Assembly: GCA_003265895.1 (NCBI GenBank) | Contig: QFBS01000016.1 | Span: 1 to 33,367 of the forward strand | Length of the DNA stretch: 33,367 nt | Direction of reading: 5' to 3' | Source of the DNA: Candidatus Marinamargulisbacteria bacterium SCGC AG-410-N11 | GTDB taxonomy: Bacteria; Margulisbacteria; Marinamargulisbacteria; GCA-2716485; AG-410-N11 | Shown: piece by piece, positions 8,050 to 17,013 of the stretch | Numbering within the stretch: position 1 is the stretch's first letter | Layout of the letters: each line of letters opens with the position of its first letter | Program-made: the position numbers and the translations under genes | The notes under the pieces: model-generated | What the model saw: the letters and a program-made list of their open reading frames with translations, nothing else | What the model was told of the DNA's origin: nothing | Database searches by the model: none

Positions 8050-8943
8050 ATGACGAAACCATTAATTAGTGTTGTTATTGGATGCTTTAATCAAGAGCAT
8101 GTTATTAAGCGAGTGTTAGATTCGTTTAATAATCAAACATTACCATTGGACCAGTTTGAATTAATTGTTGTTGATTCTATGTCTACAGATTCTACTTTAT
8201 CAATTTTAGAATCCTTTAAAGCAAATTATCTCTTTCGCTATATTCAACAAGAGAATTTAGGTAAAGCAATGGCTCGAAATAGAGGCGTTAATGAAGCTTT
8301 AGCTGATTTAATTTTAATAACCGATGCAGATATGATTGCTGACCGCTATTTATTACAAGCTCATATTGATGCTCATGAAGAGAGTGGTAAAAATAGTTGC
8401 TTTGAAGGTGTAACATATAATATGACAGAATTGCACTGGCCACCAGAGCAGCAGAAACTTTATTCTTATATTCGACCAAATTATAGTCATAAAAAATCAT
8501 TAGGTTGGTTTTACTTTTTAACAGGTAATATATCTTTTCCTAAATCTGTTTTTTTAGCTGAGAATGGATTTAATTCCGAATTTAAATCTTATGGATGGGA
8601 AGATTTAGAATTAGGTTATCGGTTAAGTAAAAAAAGAGTGCCGTTGTATTATAATAAATTAGCTATTAACTATCATTATCATGTAGTTTCTAAGGATGAG
8701 GAGATTGAGCGAAACATTAAAAAAGGTGAATCTGCTCGTATTTTTTTGAAATTACATCCTGAATTAACAATGTTTTTAGGTTTAAACCCATTATCAAAAT
8801 TTATTTTTCCTTTAATTAAAAAAGAGTCATGGTTTTATAAATTATTTTCTTGTTTTTTTAAATCCAATATATTTATTTTAAAATCATTTGGTTTTTGGTT
8901 TTTAAAAGAGTGGCATTATATGCAAGGAATTTTAAAAAAATAA
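8050..8943 (+). CDS. GT2 family glycosyltransferase
   Basis: A 297-residue GT-A glycosyltransferase. ISVVIGCFNQ opens the nucleotide-sugar fold and VVDSMSTDST follows. ENLGKAMARNRG and ITDADM (the DxD metal site, about residues 93-98) complete the donor site. A later GWEDLELGYRL block is the acceptor-side WED motif found in galactosyltransferase-like GT2/GT7 proteins. The C-terminus is aromatic and basic (residues about 245-297), perhaps membrane-associated, but no clear membrane helix pair is present. The ATG follows GGAGATTAGAT only 2 bases after the upstream stop codon, so it closes the three-gene glycan cassette. The donor sugar is unknown. Confidence 0.88.
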   Translation: MTKPLISVVIGCFNQEHVIKRVLDSFNNQTLPLDQFELIVVDSMSTDSTLSILESFKANYLFRYIQQENLGKAMARNRGVNEALADLILITDADMIADRYLLQAHIDAHEESGKNSCFEGVTYNMTELHWPPEQQKLYSYIRPNYSHKKSLGWFYFLTGNISFPKSVFLAENGFNSEFKSYGWEDLELGYRLSKKRVPLYYNKLAINYHYHVVSKDEEIERNIKKGESARIFLKLHPELTMFLGLNPLSKFIFPLIKKESWFYKLFSCFFKSNIFILKSFGFWFLKEWHYMQGILKK

Positions 8944-8973
8944 ATAATTATTTTAATTTTTGCTGTTTCCATA

Positions 8974-8979
8974 TAAAAT
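8974..8979 (+). promoter_or_regulatory. Candidate -10 box of purL at leaderless spacing
   Basis: TAAAAT ends 6 bases before the purL ATG, the same arrangement as before 5133 and, on the other strand, before 17781. There is no Shine-Dalgarno sequence. The -35 region is only a T-rich stretch, so this call rests on the -10 box and its repeated spacing. Confidence 0.4.
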
Positions 8980-8985
8980 AGTGTA

Positions 8986-11238
8986 ATGGCATTATCAAAA
9001 ACAGATTTAAATGATATCGAAAATCTATTAGGCCGAAAGCCATCTGATGTAGAGACTTCTATTTTTGATACAATGTGGTCTGAACATTGTTCTTATAAAA
9101 GTAGTAAGCCTGTATTAAAGCAACTACCAACTACGGGTTCAGATGTTGCATTAGGTGTAGGGGAAGATTCTGGTATTGTCAGATTTACTGTTCATGATGG
9201 AAAGCAATATTGTATTGCTGTTTCGCATGAGTCTCATAATCATCCTTCTCAGATTTTACCGGTTGAAGGTGCAGCTACTGGCGTTGGTGGCGTTGTTAGA
9301 GATGTTTATTGTATGGGTGCCGACGTTATAGGCGTATTAAATTCGCTACATTTTGGTCAAACTGATGGACCCAAAAAGCCTTTGGTAGAAGAAATTGCAG
9401 AGCGTGTTGTTTTGGGTATTTCGGATTATGGAAACCCTTTAGGTGTTCCTGTTTTAGGGGGAGAGACGTTATATCATGAGTCTTATAATGATAATTGTTT
9501 AGTTAATGTAGCTGCGATAGGTTTAATACAAGAAGATGATATTATTCATAGCTATGTACCACAACAAGCTAAAGACGAGCCTTATGATGTTATTTTACTA
9601 GGTAAATCTACTGATGGAACAGGATATGGAGGTGCTAGCTTTTCTTCTGCTACGTTGGATAAAGCAGATGAATCTGTTAACTTAGGTGCTGTTCAAGTTC
9701 ATGATCCATTTTTAAAGCGTGTATTAGTTGAAGCTATTAAATCAATATTAGCTGTGGTTAAGGATAAAAAAATTCCTATAGGGTTTAAAGATTTAGGTGC
9801 CGGGGGTATTGCGTGTGCTGCATCTGAATTAGCAGTAGCTGGTGGATTTGGTGTTATTTTAAATTTAGAAGATGTTCATGTGATTTCGGAAAACTTATTA
9901 CCAGAAGTTGTTACTTGTTCAGAAACTCAAGAACGGTTTTGTATGGTTGTTCCCAGATCATTTACCCCAGAAGTATTAGATATTGTAAATAATCAGTTTG
10001 ATATGTCGAGTATTTATCCTAATGCTGGAGCTTCTGTTATAGGCCATATTATTTCTGATTTAAGTTTTAAAATTTTGTCTCATGGTAAAGTGTTATGTGA
10101 TTTACCTGTAAAAGCAATTACTACTGATGTTAAAGCCCATCGAGAATCAAAGCCTCGTGAGATTATACGAAAAGAAGTTGCGGATGTTACTCTTAATACT
10201 GCAATTGAAAACGTTTGTCAGCAGTATTTAAGTTCTAAGAATAATGCTTCAAAGCGATATATTTATCGCTTTTTTGATAATGCAGTTAAAGGAAATACGA
10301 TTGTTTATCCAGGGGAGTCAGATGCTGTTGTAATTGCTCCAATTCAAGGTTCCATGGCAGGTATTGCTGTTTCGATGGATAGTAATTTATATGGTAATTA
10401 TGATCCATATGCTTGTGGTGCGATTGCTGTTGCAGAGTCTGTTCGTAATGTTGTATCAGTAGGCGCTCAGCCGATTGCCATAACTGATTGTTTAAATTAT
10501 GGAAATCCTGAAAAAGCAGATGTGTTTTTTGATTTTGAACAAGGTGTTAAGGGTATTTCGGATGCTGCTCGTCATTTAAGTTTTATAGAGTCAGAAGCAA
10601 TTCCGGTTATATCGGGTAATGTTAGTTTATATAATGAGTCCAAAGAAGGTAGTGCTGTTGTCCCTTCTCCTGTTGTTCTTTGTGTAGGAAAAATGGATGA
10701 TTACTCAAAAGTAATTACAAATCAACTTCATGAGTCTAACTTAACTTTATTTTGCGTTGGAAAACGATATGCTGAATTTTTAGGTACTCAATTAGATTTG
10801 TTTATTTCTTCTAATCAAAAAGGCGGTGTACCGCAAGTGAGATTTGAGGATGAACATACTATTAATAAAGTTATGTTGCAGTTAAATCAACGTCGATTAC
10901 TATCGAGTTGTCATGATATTTCTATGGGTGGGATGTGGATCTCTGTTATGGAAATGGTTTTAGGTGAGCGAGGTCTTTCGAAGGTTGGATTGGCGTTGGA
11001 TTTAGATAGTCAGTTTTCAATAGAAACTTGGTTATTTTCAGAAAATGGTGGATTTGTTATAGCTGTAGAAGGAAAAAACCAGCGTTTGGTTACAGATACT
11101 TTTGATGAACATGGTATCTTTTATTCTTGTATAGGAAAAACTGTAGATACATTGAATGTTGATATTAATTATAAGAAAAAGTTAATTTCTTCTTTATCTT
11201 TAGCAAATTTAGCATCTGATTGGAATGTCCATAACTAG
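8986..11238 (+). CDS. purL: Phosphoribosylformylglycinamidine synthase subunit PurL
   Basis: A 750-residue small-type PurL. It is the synthetase subunit that converts FGAR to FGAM with ATP and ammonia in purine synthesis, working with PurS and PurQ, neither of which is in the window. Visible marks are TMWSEHCSYK near residue 30, SHESHNHPSQ near 82 (ATP and catalytic His region), KDLGAGGIA and PGESDAVVIAP. Two tandem AIR-synthase-like halves follow, the second with SCHDISMGGMW. Length agrees with the family (about 720-770). It has no ribosome site but a TAAAAT box 6 bases upstream. Its TAG overlaps the GTG of the next gene by one base, so it appears to head a long packed operon of unrelated housekeeping genes. 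Confidence 0.97.
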   Translation: MALSKTDLNDIENLLGRKPSDVETSIFDTMWSEHCSYKSSKPVLKQLPTTGSDVALGVGEDSGIVRFTVHDGKQYCIAVSHESHNHPSQILPVEGAATGVGGVVRDVYCMGADVIGVLNSLHFGQTDGPKKPLVEEIAERVVLGISDYGNPLGVPVLGGETLYHESYNDNCLVNVAAIGLIQEDDIIHSYVPQQAKDEPYDVILLGKSTDGTGYGGASFSSATLDKADESVNLGAVQVHDPFLKRVLVEAIKSILAVVKDKKIPIGFKDLGAGGIACAASELAVAGGFGVILNLEDVHVISENLLPEVVTCSETQERFCMVVPRSFTPEVLDIVNNQFDMSSIYPNAGASVIGHIISDLSFKILSHGKVLCDLPVKAITTDVKAHRESKPREIIRKEVADVTLNTAIENVCQQYLSSKNNASKRYIYRFFDNAVKGNTIVYPGESDAVVIAPIQGSMAGIAVSMDSNLYGNYDPYACGAIAVAESVRNVVSVGAQPIAITDCLNYGNPEKADVFFDFEQGVKGISDAARHLSFIESEAIPVISGNVSLYNESKEGSAVVPSPVVLCVGKMDDYSKVITNQLHESNLTLFCVGKRYAEFLGTQLDLFISSNQKGGVPQVRFEDEHTINKVMLQLNQRRLLSSCHDISMGGMWISVMEMVLGERGLSKVGLALDLDSQFSIETWLFSENGGFVIAVEGKNQRLVTDTFDEHGIFYSCIGKTVDTLNVDINYKKKLISSLSLANLASDWNVHN

Positions 11239-12173
11239 TGAAGAAAATCTTATTTTTTTGTAGTATTTTTTTCTTTTCTATTACTTTGAATGGATCTACA
11301 AATAGTTTTAGTGCTTCTTTAGAAAGTTGTCAATTTCAATATGAAGATTCTTTTCGATTTGAATCGAATCAACTATATTCGAAAGCTTATTCTAAATATT
11401 TATCAAATCATAAACATCTAGTTAAGTTAATTAAGAGTTCTGATAAAGATCAAATTCAGTCATTAATGCCATTACTGATTTCAAATACGTATCGATTAGG
11501 CGCTTCGGTGCGCAAGATGACATTTAATTATATGAATCCTTTATATAAGCAATTAGACTTTATAGATAATTATAATCAATGTGTTGAAACAATAATTGCT
11601 CAAGTGATGTTGCAAGAATCTATTAATGGAAAGTCTGAATTATTAAGTTTATTATATTTTTCTAGAGCTTTAAATCATATTACGTGGTCATATAAGCTTT
11701 TAAATGCTATAGCTTGGAAACAATATGTAGTTTATCCTACCAATGAGATTTTAAATATGTTAGGTTTTGCTATGAAAGATTTTCAGCGAGTTTGTTCGAT
11801 ATTTGATATCCAATACAGTGACTATGAATTTGGTAGTGAAAACGGTTGGCTTACTAATAAATCAGATCAAGATTTTTATTCTATTCAACAGGATTTAGAG
11901 CATTTATTTATTAATGATAATGATAACCGTATGTATCTTGAAACATTACAGTTTATTTACAATTCAACTGATTTAAATACAATAAGTGAAATGGAGTTAT
12001 CTCGATTTTATAACGAAATTTGCCAAACATTATTTTATTTTAACTCTAATAAGGTTAATTCGATTTTGCGGAGTGCTAAAAAATATCATTCTTACGATGA
12101 AATTATGGGCAGTAAAAATAAGCCTTTATTTTATCTTTTTGAAGAACTTGCGATGATTTTGAATCTTAAATGA
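11238..12173 (+). CDS. Secreted protein of unknown function
   Basis: A 311-residue protein that I do not recognise. The N-terminus is a good signal peptide: MKK, then a hydrophobic run of Phe, Ile and Ser to about residue 17, with likely cleavage around residues 20-27. There is no lipobox Cys at a suitable place (the only early Cys is residue 8, inside the hydrophobic core). The mature part is helical-looking and rich in Tyr, Asn and Ser, with no repeats or metal motifs seen. It starts with GTG inside the purL stop codon and its own stop overlaps the recG ATG, so it is translationally coupled on both sides. It probably acts in the periplasm. Confidence 0.7.
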   Translation: MKKILFFCSIFFFSITLNGSTNSFSASLESCQFQYEDSFRFESNQLYSKAYSKYLSNHKHLVKLIKSSDKDQIQSLMPLLISNTYRLGASVRKMTFNYMNPLYKQLDFIDNYNQCVETIIAQVMLQESINGKSELLSLLYFSRALNHITWSYKLLNAIAWKQYVVYPTNEILNMLGFAMKDFQRVCSIFDIQYSDYEFGSENGWLTNKSDQDFYSIQQDLEHLFINDNDNRMYLETLQFIYNSTDLNTISEMELSRFYNEICQTLFYFNSNKVNSILRSAKKYHSYDEIMGSKNKPLFYLFEELAMILNLK

Positions 12174-14251
12174 CATCGTCTTTAGATTCTTCTATTCAAT
12201 ATGTTAAAGGTATTGGTCCAAAATTGGTTAATCAATTTAACAAACTGGGTATCCAAAAGATAAATGATTTTTTTTATTTTTTTCCTCGAGAATATGAAGA
12301 TCGACGATTTTTTTCTTTTTTATCTCAGTTAAAAGTTAACAAACAATCGTTTGTTTATGTTCGTATTAATTCAGTTAAGGAGCAAAAAAATAATAATTCA
12401 AAGCGTTCTATTATAAAATGTCAGGTTTCAGATCGAAGTGGGTCTATTTCTGCTATTTGGTTTAATCAATCTTATTTGAAAAAGGTGCTTAAAGTTGGAA
12501 ATCAAATTATTATAAAAGGAAAGTTAGAACGTAATTTTTTAGATTACAGTACACAAATTCATGTTCAAGAGTTTGATATTGTTCGAGAGCCTAATGATTT
12601 ATTGTATTTAAAAGATAGAATATTGTCTGTTTATTCATTAACTGCAGGTGTATATCAGTCTCAGGTAAGGAAAATAATGATTAATGTTTTTAAAGATTAT
12701 TTTTCTAATATTGTAGATAAATTACCAGAAGTTATTCTTAAAAAATTTAATTTGATAAGTTTACAAGAATCTATAAAGCAATTACATTTTCCAACTGATA
12801 AGTCTTTGTTTTTGAAGGCAAGGTCTCGTGTTGTTTTTGATGAATTTTTTTATTATCAATTAAAGCTTGAAATTAAACGGCGTTATAATGCTAATAGTTT
12901 AAAGGGGACTTCTTTAACTGTTAACGGTGTCATTATTGATCAATATTATAAAGAACTTCCTTATGAATTAACGCGAGCACAATATTCGGTTATTAAGGAT
13001 ATTTCTAAGGATTTATCATCTAATCAAGCTATGAATCGCTTAATTCAAGGTGATGTAGGTTCTGGTAAAACTGATGTTGCTGTATTTACTCTTTTATGTG
13101 CTGTTGAATCGAAGAAAGTGGGAGCTTTAATGGTTCCTACTGAAGTTTTAGCAGAACAGCATTATTTGAAGTTAAGTGAACGGTTAAAAACATTGGGTAT
13201 TACAGTAGTATTATTAAAATCTAAAATGAAAGCTTCTGTAAAACGTCGAGTTTTAGATTTATTGAGTTTTCCTGAATCAACTTGTATTGTGGTGGGTACC
13301 CATGCTTTATTTCAACAAGCAGTTGAAATTCCTAATTTAGCTGTTGTGGTTATTGATGAACAGCATCGCTTTGGTGTTGAACAAAGAATGCTTATTAGGC
13401 AAAAAGGAAAAAATCCACATTGTTTATTTATGACTGCAACTCCAATTCCGAGATCATTTATGTTGACATTGTATGGCGATTTGGAAAAGTCTGTGATAGA
13501 TGAAATGCCTATTGGTAGAAAAGCGCCTCAAAACTTTTTTGTTCGATCTGGAAAGTTAGATTTAGTTTTAAATAAGTGTCGTAATCGTATTAAGGGTGGT
13601 GAACAATTATATATTATTTATCCGTTGATAGAAGAGTCGGAAAAATTAGATTTAAAATCTGCTATTGAAGGGTGGGAACGGGTTCGCCAAATTTATTCAG
13701 AATTTAATGTTGGTTTAATCCATGGTCGATTGTCATCTGATGAAAAAAAAGAGGTTATGAAACTATTTAAAGATAATGTTTATCAGGTTTTAGTAGCAAC
13801 AACGGTTATTGAGGTAGGTGTTGATGTTCCTAATGCCAGTATGATGATTATTAATGATGCCGAACGTTTTGGTTTGTTTCAATTGCATCAATTACGAGGT
13901 AGAATTGGTCGCGGTGGAAATGATTCGTATTGTTTTTTTATTGGAAACCCTAGATCGGAAACCTCTAGAACTCGTATCAATGTTATCTTAAGTACGTCAG
14001 ATGGTTTTAAATTGGCTGAATATGATTTAAAAATGAGAGGACCAGGTGATATGTTAGGTACTAGGCAGTCGGGTGTTCCTAATTTTAATTTGGCGGATTT
14101 AGTTAAAGACGAGTCAACCTTATTATTAGCACGTCGAGCAGCTAAATATTTGTTAGATCAAGATTCTTTTTTAAAAACAGATGAATATAAAGAGTTAAAG
14201 GAATTTGTTTTTTCAGATGATTTTATTAGTCATTTAAAACGGTTAAATTAA
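12170..14251 (+). CDS. recG: ATP-dependent DNA helicase RecG
   Basis: A 693-residue protein, the same length as well-studied RecG, which reverses stalled forks and migrates branched DNA. The N-terminal wedge domain with an OB fold covers about residues 55-150. The helicase core follows. GDVGSGKT (Walker A) starts at about 294 and DEQHRFG (motif II, RecG-type DEQH) at about 396. MTATPIPRS is motif III near 420, and the ATTVIEVGVDVPNA and LRGRIGRGG blocks (motifs V and VI) lie near 540-580. The early YVKGIGPKL stretch is the HhH-like start usual in this family. It overlaps the previous gene by 4 bases. Confidence 0.97.
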   Translation: MTSSLDSSIQYVKGIGPKLVNQFNKLGIQKINDFFYFFPREYEDRRFFSFLSQLKVNKQSFVYVRINSVKEQKNNNSKRSIIKCQVSDRSGSISAIWFNQSYLKKVLKVGNQIIIKGKLERNFLDYSTQIHVQEFDIVREPNDLLYLKDRILSVYSLTAGVYQSQVRKIMINVFKDYFSNIVDKLPEVILKKFNLISLQESIKQLHFPTDKSLFLKARSRVVFDEFFYYQLKLEIKRRYNANSLKGTSLTVNGVIIDQYYKELPYELTRAQYSVIKDISKDLSSNQAMNRLIQGDVGSGKTDVAVFTLLCAVESKKVGALMVPTEVLAEQHYLKLSERLKTLGITVVLLKSKMKASVKRRVLDLLSFPESTCIVVGTHALFQQAVEIPNLAVVVIDEQHRFGVEQRMLIRQKGKNPHCLFMTATPIPRSFMLTLYGDLEKSVIDEMPIGRKAPQNFFVRSGKLDLVLNKCRNRIKGGEQLYIIYPLIEESEKLDLKSAIEGWERVRQIYSEFNVGLIHGRLSSDEKKEVMKLFKDNVYQVLVATTVIEVGVDVPNASMMIINDAERFGLFQLHQLRGRIGRGGNDSYCFFIGNPRSETSRTRINVILSTSDGFKLAEYDLKMRGPGDMLGTRQSGVPNFNLADLVKDESTLLLARRAAKYLLDQDSFLKTDEYKELKEFVFSDDFISHLKRLN

Positions 14252-14252
14252 T

Positions 14253-14795
14253 ATGTTTATTACAGCTGGTGAGTTTAAAGGTACATCACTTTTATATCCT
14301 GCTTCTAAAGCATTTGTGCGTCCTACTAAAGCTAAAGTAAGACAAGCTGTTTTTAATATTTTACAAAATAGGATTTGTGGCTCTGACTTTTTAGACTTGT
14401 TTTGTGGGACTGGTGTTATGGGTTTAGAAGCATTATCAAGAGGTGCAAGTTTTGTTCAATTTGTAGATAAACATACTAAATATGTTCAGTTAAATATTAA
14501 TCGGATTATGAAACATAATATTGAATTAGCTTACAGTATTTCAAAGATGAATGTTGTTGATTATCTTAAGCATACTCATAATCAGTATGATATTGTTTTA
14601 TTAGATCCACCATGGTTAAAAGTGTCTCTATTTGTTGATACATTGAAGGCTTTAATTGAATTTGATATACTGAAAAAATCATCTTTAGTAATTTGTGAAC
14701 ATCCTTCTGATTTTCAGTTTGAAGAAGTGGAAGGATTTACATCTAGTCGCATTTATAAGTATGGTAGAACAAACTTAACAATATTTGAGGTTTAA
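14253..14795 (+). CDS. rsmD: 16S rRNA (guanine-966-N2)-methyltransferase RsmD
   Basis: A 180-residue SAM-dependent methyltransferase that modifies guanine 966 (E. coli numbering) of 16S rRNA on the small ribosomal subunit. VRPTKAKVRQAVFNIL is the characteristic RsmD N-terminal block. LDLFCGTGVMGLEALSRGA (about residues 47-65) is the SAM-binding loop. DPPW at 118-121 is the catalytic N-methylase tetrad, with Trp where Tyr is more usual. The gene begins one base after recG ends and its stop overlaps the coaD ATG. The rsmD-coaD pairing is common in bacteria and supports both calls. Confidence 0.94.
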   Translation: MFITAGEFKGTSLLYPASKAFVRPTKAKVRQAVFNILQNRICGSDFLDLFCGTGVMGLEALSRGASFVQFVDKHTKYVQLNINRIMKHNIELAYSISKMNVVDYLKHTHNQYDIVLLDPPWLKVSLFVDTLKALIEFDILKKSSLVICEHPSDFQFEEVEGFTSSRIYKYGRTNLTIFEV

Positions 14796-15280
14796 TGAAA
14801 AAAAGAGCAATTTACCCTGGAAGTTTTGATCCTGTTACTAATGGACATATAGATATTGTTACTAGAGCTAGTAATATTTTTGATGAAATATGTATTGGTG
14901 TAACTCAAAATCAAGATAAAACATCTTTATTTACTATTGAAGAACGTATTGCTTTATTACAAACTTGTTTTGAATCAAACTCGAAAATTATTATTGAGTC
15001 ATTTAATGGATTGTTAGTTGATTTTGCTCAATCTAAAAAAATAAATACTATTATTAGGGGGTTAAGGGCTGTGTCTGATTTTGACTTTGAATTTCAGATG
15101 TCTTTAACTAATCGAAAACTTTATAATCAATTAGATACGGTTTTTTTAATGACGGATGCTAAATATTCATATTTGAGTTCTAGTCTTGTTAAAAAGTTAG
15201 CTTTTTATAAAGGGGATGTTAGTATATTTGTTCCAGAGTGTGTTGAAGATGCTTTAAAGAAAGGACATCATAATGAGTAA
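14795..15280 (+). CDS. coaD: Phosphopantetheine adenylyltransferase
   Basis: A 161-residue nucleotidyltransferase that joins 4'-phosphopantetheine and ATP to dephospho-CoA, the fourth step of coenzyme A synthesis. YPGSFDPVTNGH near residues 7-18 holds the (T/H)xGH catalytic signature. IIRGLRAVSDFDFE is the pantetheine-binding segment, and YLSSSLVKKLA is the C-terminal nucleotide-binding ISSTxxR-like motif. Length matches the family. The ATG overlaps the rsmD stop (TAATG), with GAGG a few bases upstream. Translation is probably coupled to rsmD and to the next gene, whose ATG lies inside coaD. Confidence 0.96.
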   Translation: MKKRAIYPGSFDPVTNGHIDIVTRASNIFDEICIGVTQNQDKTSLFTIEERIALLQTCFESNSKIIIESFNGLLVDFAQSKKINTIIRGLRAVSDFDFEFQMSLTNRKLYNQLDTVFLMTDAKYSYLSSSLVKKLAFYKGDVSIFVPECVEDALKKGHHNE

Positions 15281-15713
15281 ATTATTAGGTTTGATAGACT
15301 CTTTAGAAGCTTGTATTTTGGAATCTTCAAAAATTCCAATGACTAATAAAGTTGTTTTAGAAGAAGATATTATATTGGATATTATTAATAAATTAAGAAT
15401 TGTTACATCTCAAACTGATGATCATGTAGTTATGAATTCTATTGACTGTACTGTTAAAGAAAATAAACTTTCAAAAGAAGATGAGCATCTTAAGCAAGAA
15501 ACTAATACAATAAATAACGATATAGAGCAGGCTGAAAATATTAAAAAAGGTGCAAATGAATATGCTGACTTTGTGTTATCAAATTTGCAGTTGGTGGTTA
15601 CTAAATTGCAAAAGGATATAGTTAAATTAGAGCGAAATATTGATAATGGTCGGCGAGTTATTGGAGAAAAAAAACGTTCAGATAATAAAGGAGTACAAGT
15701 TAATGAGAGTTGA
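15273..15713 (+). CDS. Coiled-coil protein of the coaD-downstream family
   Basis: A 146-residue protein. Its first 50 residues (LIDSLEACILESSKIP, then a V-LEEDIILDIINKLR helix) resemble a family often encoded just after coaD. That family is frequently labelled ATPase or ATP synthase B-like from its coiled coil alone. After an acidic linker (residues about 70-95), residues 95-140 form a charged helix (ANEYADFVLSNLQ, KLQKDIVKLERNI) likely to be a coiled coil. I know of no enzymatic motif here. It starts 8 bases inside coaD and ends 11 bases inside rph, so it is embedded in the operon. The family match is from memory of the pattern, not a search. Confidence 0.6.
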   Translation: MSKLLGLIDSLEACILESSKIPMTNKVVLEEDIILDIINKLRIVTSQTDDHVVMNSIDCTVKENKLSKEDEHLKQETNTINNDIEQAENIKKGANEYADFVLSNLQLVVTKLQKDIVKLERNIDNGRRVIGEKKRSDNKGVQVNES

Positions 15714-16407
15714 TGGAAGAAATTTAAATCAGGTAAGAGATATACAAATAGAAAAAAACTATACGAGAAATTCACCAGGTTCGGTTTTAATTTCATATGG
15801 TAATACACGTGTCATTTGTATGGCTAATTTTGAAGAAAAAGTTCCTTTTTTTCTTAAAGGTAAGGAAGAGGGTTGGTTAACAGCTGAGTATTCAATGTTG
15901 CCTGGAGCCACAATGCCTCGATCTTCTAGAGAAGTTAAAAGAGGAAAGCCTACGGGAAGAACTAGTGAAATTCAACGACTTATAGGTCGATCGTTAAGAG
16001 CAGTTATTGATTTTAAAGCATTGGGTGAATACACGATTAGTATTGATACCGATGTTATTCAAGCGGATGGTGGAACTAGAACTGCAGCGATCACAGGTAG
16101 CATGGTAGCTCTTTTAGATTTGGTAGAGTACATGGTTAAAGAAGGTTATTTGGAAGAGAGTCCTATTATTGAAAAAATTGCAGCTGTTAGTGTTGGTAAG
16201 TGGCAAGGTCAAATTCTTTCTGATTTGTGTTATGAAGAAGATTCTAACGCTGAGCTAGATATGAATGTTGTTATGACTGAATCTAATAGAATTGTAGAAG
16301 TGCAAGCTACAGGGGAGCAAACAACAATTACTAGAGATGATTTTAATAGTTTATTAGATAGTGCTCAGGATTCAATTGAGCAAGTTTTTAAATCTGTATA
16401 TGAATAG
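15703..16407 (+). CDS. rph: Ribonuclease PH
   Basis: A 234-residue phosphorolytic 3' exoribonuclease that trims tRNA 3' ends. The start is placed at the ATG 15703 (MRVDGRNLNQVRD), which aligns with the conserved RNase PH N-terminus; AAAGGAG lies about 9 bases upstream. A longer reading from 15640 would add residues unlike the family. Visible marks are GNTRVICMANFEE, AEYSMLPGAT, the RTSEIQRLIGRSLRAV phosphate-site block, and DTDVIQADGGTRTAAITG with its catalytic aspartate region. It overlaps the upstream coiled-coil gene by 11 bases. Confidence 0.96.
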   Translation: MRVDGRNLNQVRDIQIEKNYTRNSPGSVLISYGNTRVICMANFEEKVPFFLKGKEEGWLTAEYSMLPGATMPRSSREVKRGKPTGRTSEIQRLIGRSLRAVIDFKALGEYTISIDTDVIQADGGTRTAAITGSMVALLDLVEYMVKEGYLEESPIIEKIAAVSVGKWQGQILSDLCYEEDSNAELDMNVVMTESNRIVEVQATGEQTTITRDDFNSLLDSAQDSIEQVFKSVYE

Positions 16408-16409
16408 GT

Positions 16410-17003
16410 ATGTCTGGACTGTATCGAATAACTCAACGGCATTATGATTTAATTTTAAATCAGTGTTTAAAAAACTTACCAAAAGAAGCAGGTGGGTTTG
16501 TAGGTGGCAATGATTATTTTATTAAGGCTGTATTTCCTTTGTTTAATCAACATTTGTTTAATCAAACCGATACGTTTTCATTTACATCTGAAGATGTAAT
16601 TAGGGCTCATGAATTTTTTAAAAAGCATGAATTAGAATACTTTGGAATGTATCACTCTCATCCTAATGGTATTGCATATCCTTCGGATGCTGATATTAGT
16701 ACTGGACATGATTATCATTTTATAATGAGCTTAAGACAGCCAGATATGCCTGATTTTAGAGCATTTAAAATAGAAAATGGACAGCCTATTGAATTTGAAT
16801 TAAGGGTAGTATCTGATAAAGGATTTGTTGGGAAAGATGAGGCTAAAAAGCTAGAAGACCCTAAATTTAAAGGTTCGAAAAGAAATGATGAAGCTGAAAA
16901 ATTAGGTCAACTAATTGATGATATTAAGTCTGAAAAGAAGCATGTATATAAAAAGTTACCACCTATTGATGATCAAACATCTGACTTTAGTACAATGGCA
17001 TAA
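16410..17003 (+). CDS. JAMM/MPN+ metallopeptidase
   Basis: A 197-residue protein with a complete JAMM zinc-peptidase site: Glu26 in PKEAGGF, H82-S-H84-P, Ser92 and Asp95 in YPSDAD. The domain covers about residues 5-130 and belongs to the bacterial Mec-like group. Some members of that group release cysteine or other groups from sulfur-carrier proteins of the ubiquitin fold. The C-terminal 60 residues are charged, low in hydrophobics and probably disordered. The gene starts 2 bases after rph, with a short AGGT upstream, and is the last of the purL operon. No ubiquitin-like carrier or E1-type gene is in the window, so the substrate is open. Confidence 0.88.
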   Translation: MSGLYRITQRHYDLILNQCLKNLPKEAGGFVGGNDYFIKAVFPLFNQHLFNQTDTFSFTSEDVIRAHEFFKKHELEYFGMYHSHPNGIAYPSDADISTGHDYHFIMSLRQPDMPDFRAFKIENGQPIEFELRVVSDKGFVGKDEAKKLEDPKFKGSKRNDEAEKLGQLIDDIKSEKKHVYKKLPPIDDQTSDFSTMA

Positions 17004-17013
17004 TTTAGTTTTA

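Noticed and set aside
15640..15702. Longer RNase PH reading from 15640
   Set aside because: The extra 21 residues lie in the coiled-coil gene, do not resemble the RNase PH N-terminus, and the ATG at 15703 has a good ribosome site.
15422..15808. Minus-strand open frame of 128 codons
   Set aside because: It runs antisense to the coiled-coil gene and the start of rph, both well supported.
17004..17013. Bidirectional terminator between the JAMM gene and proB
   Set aside because: Only 10 bases separate the stop codons and I find no inverted repeat there.
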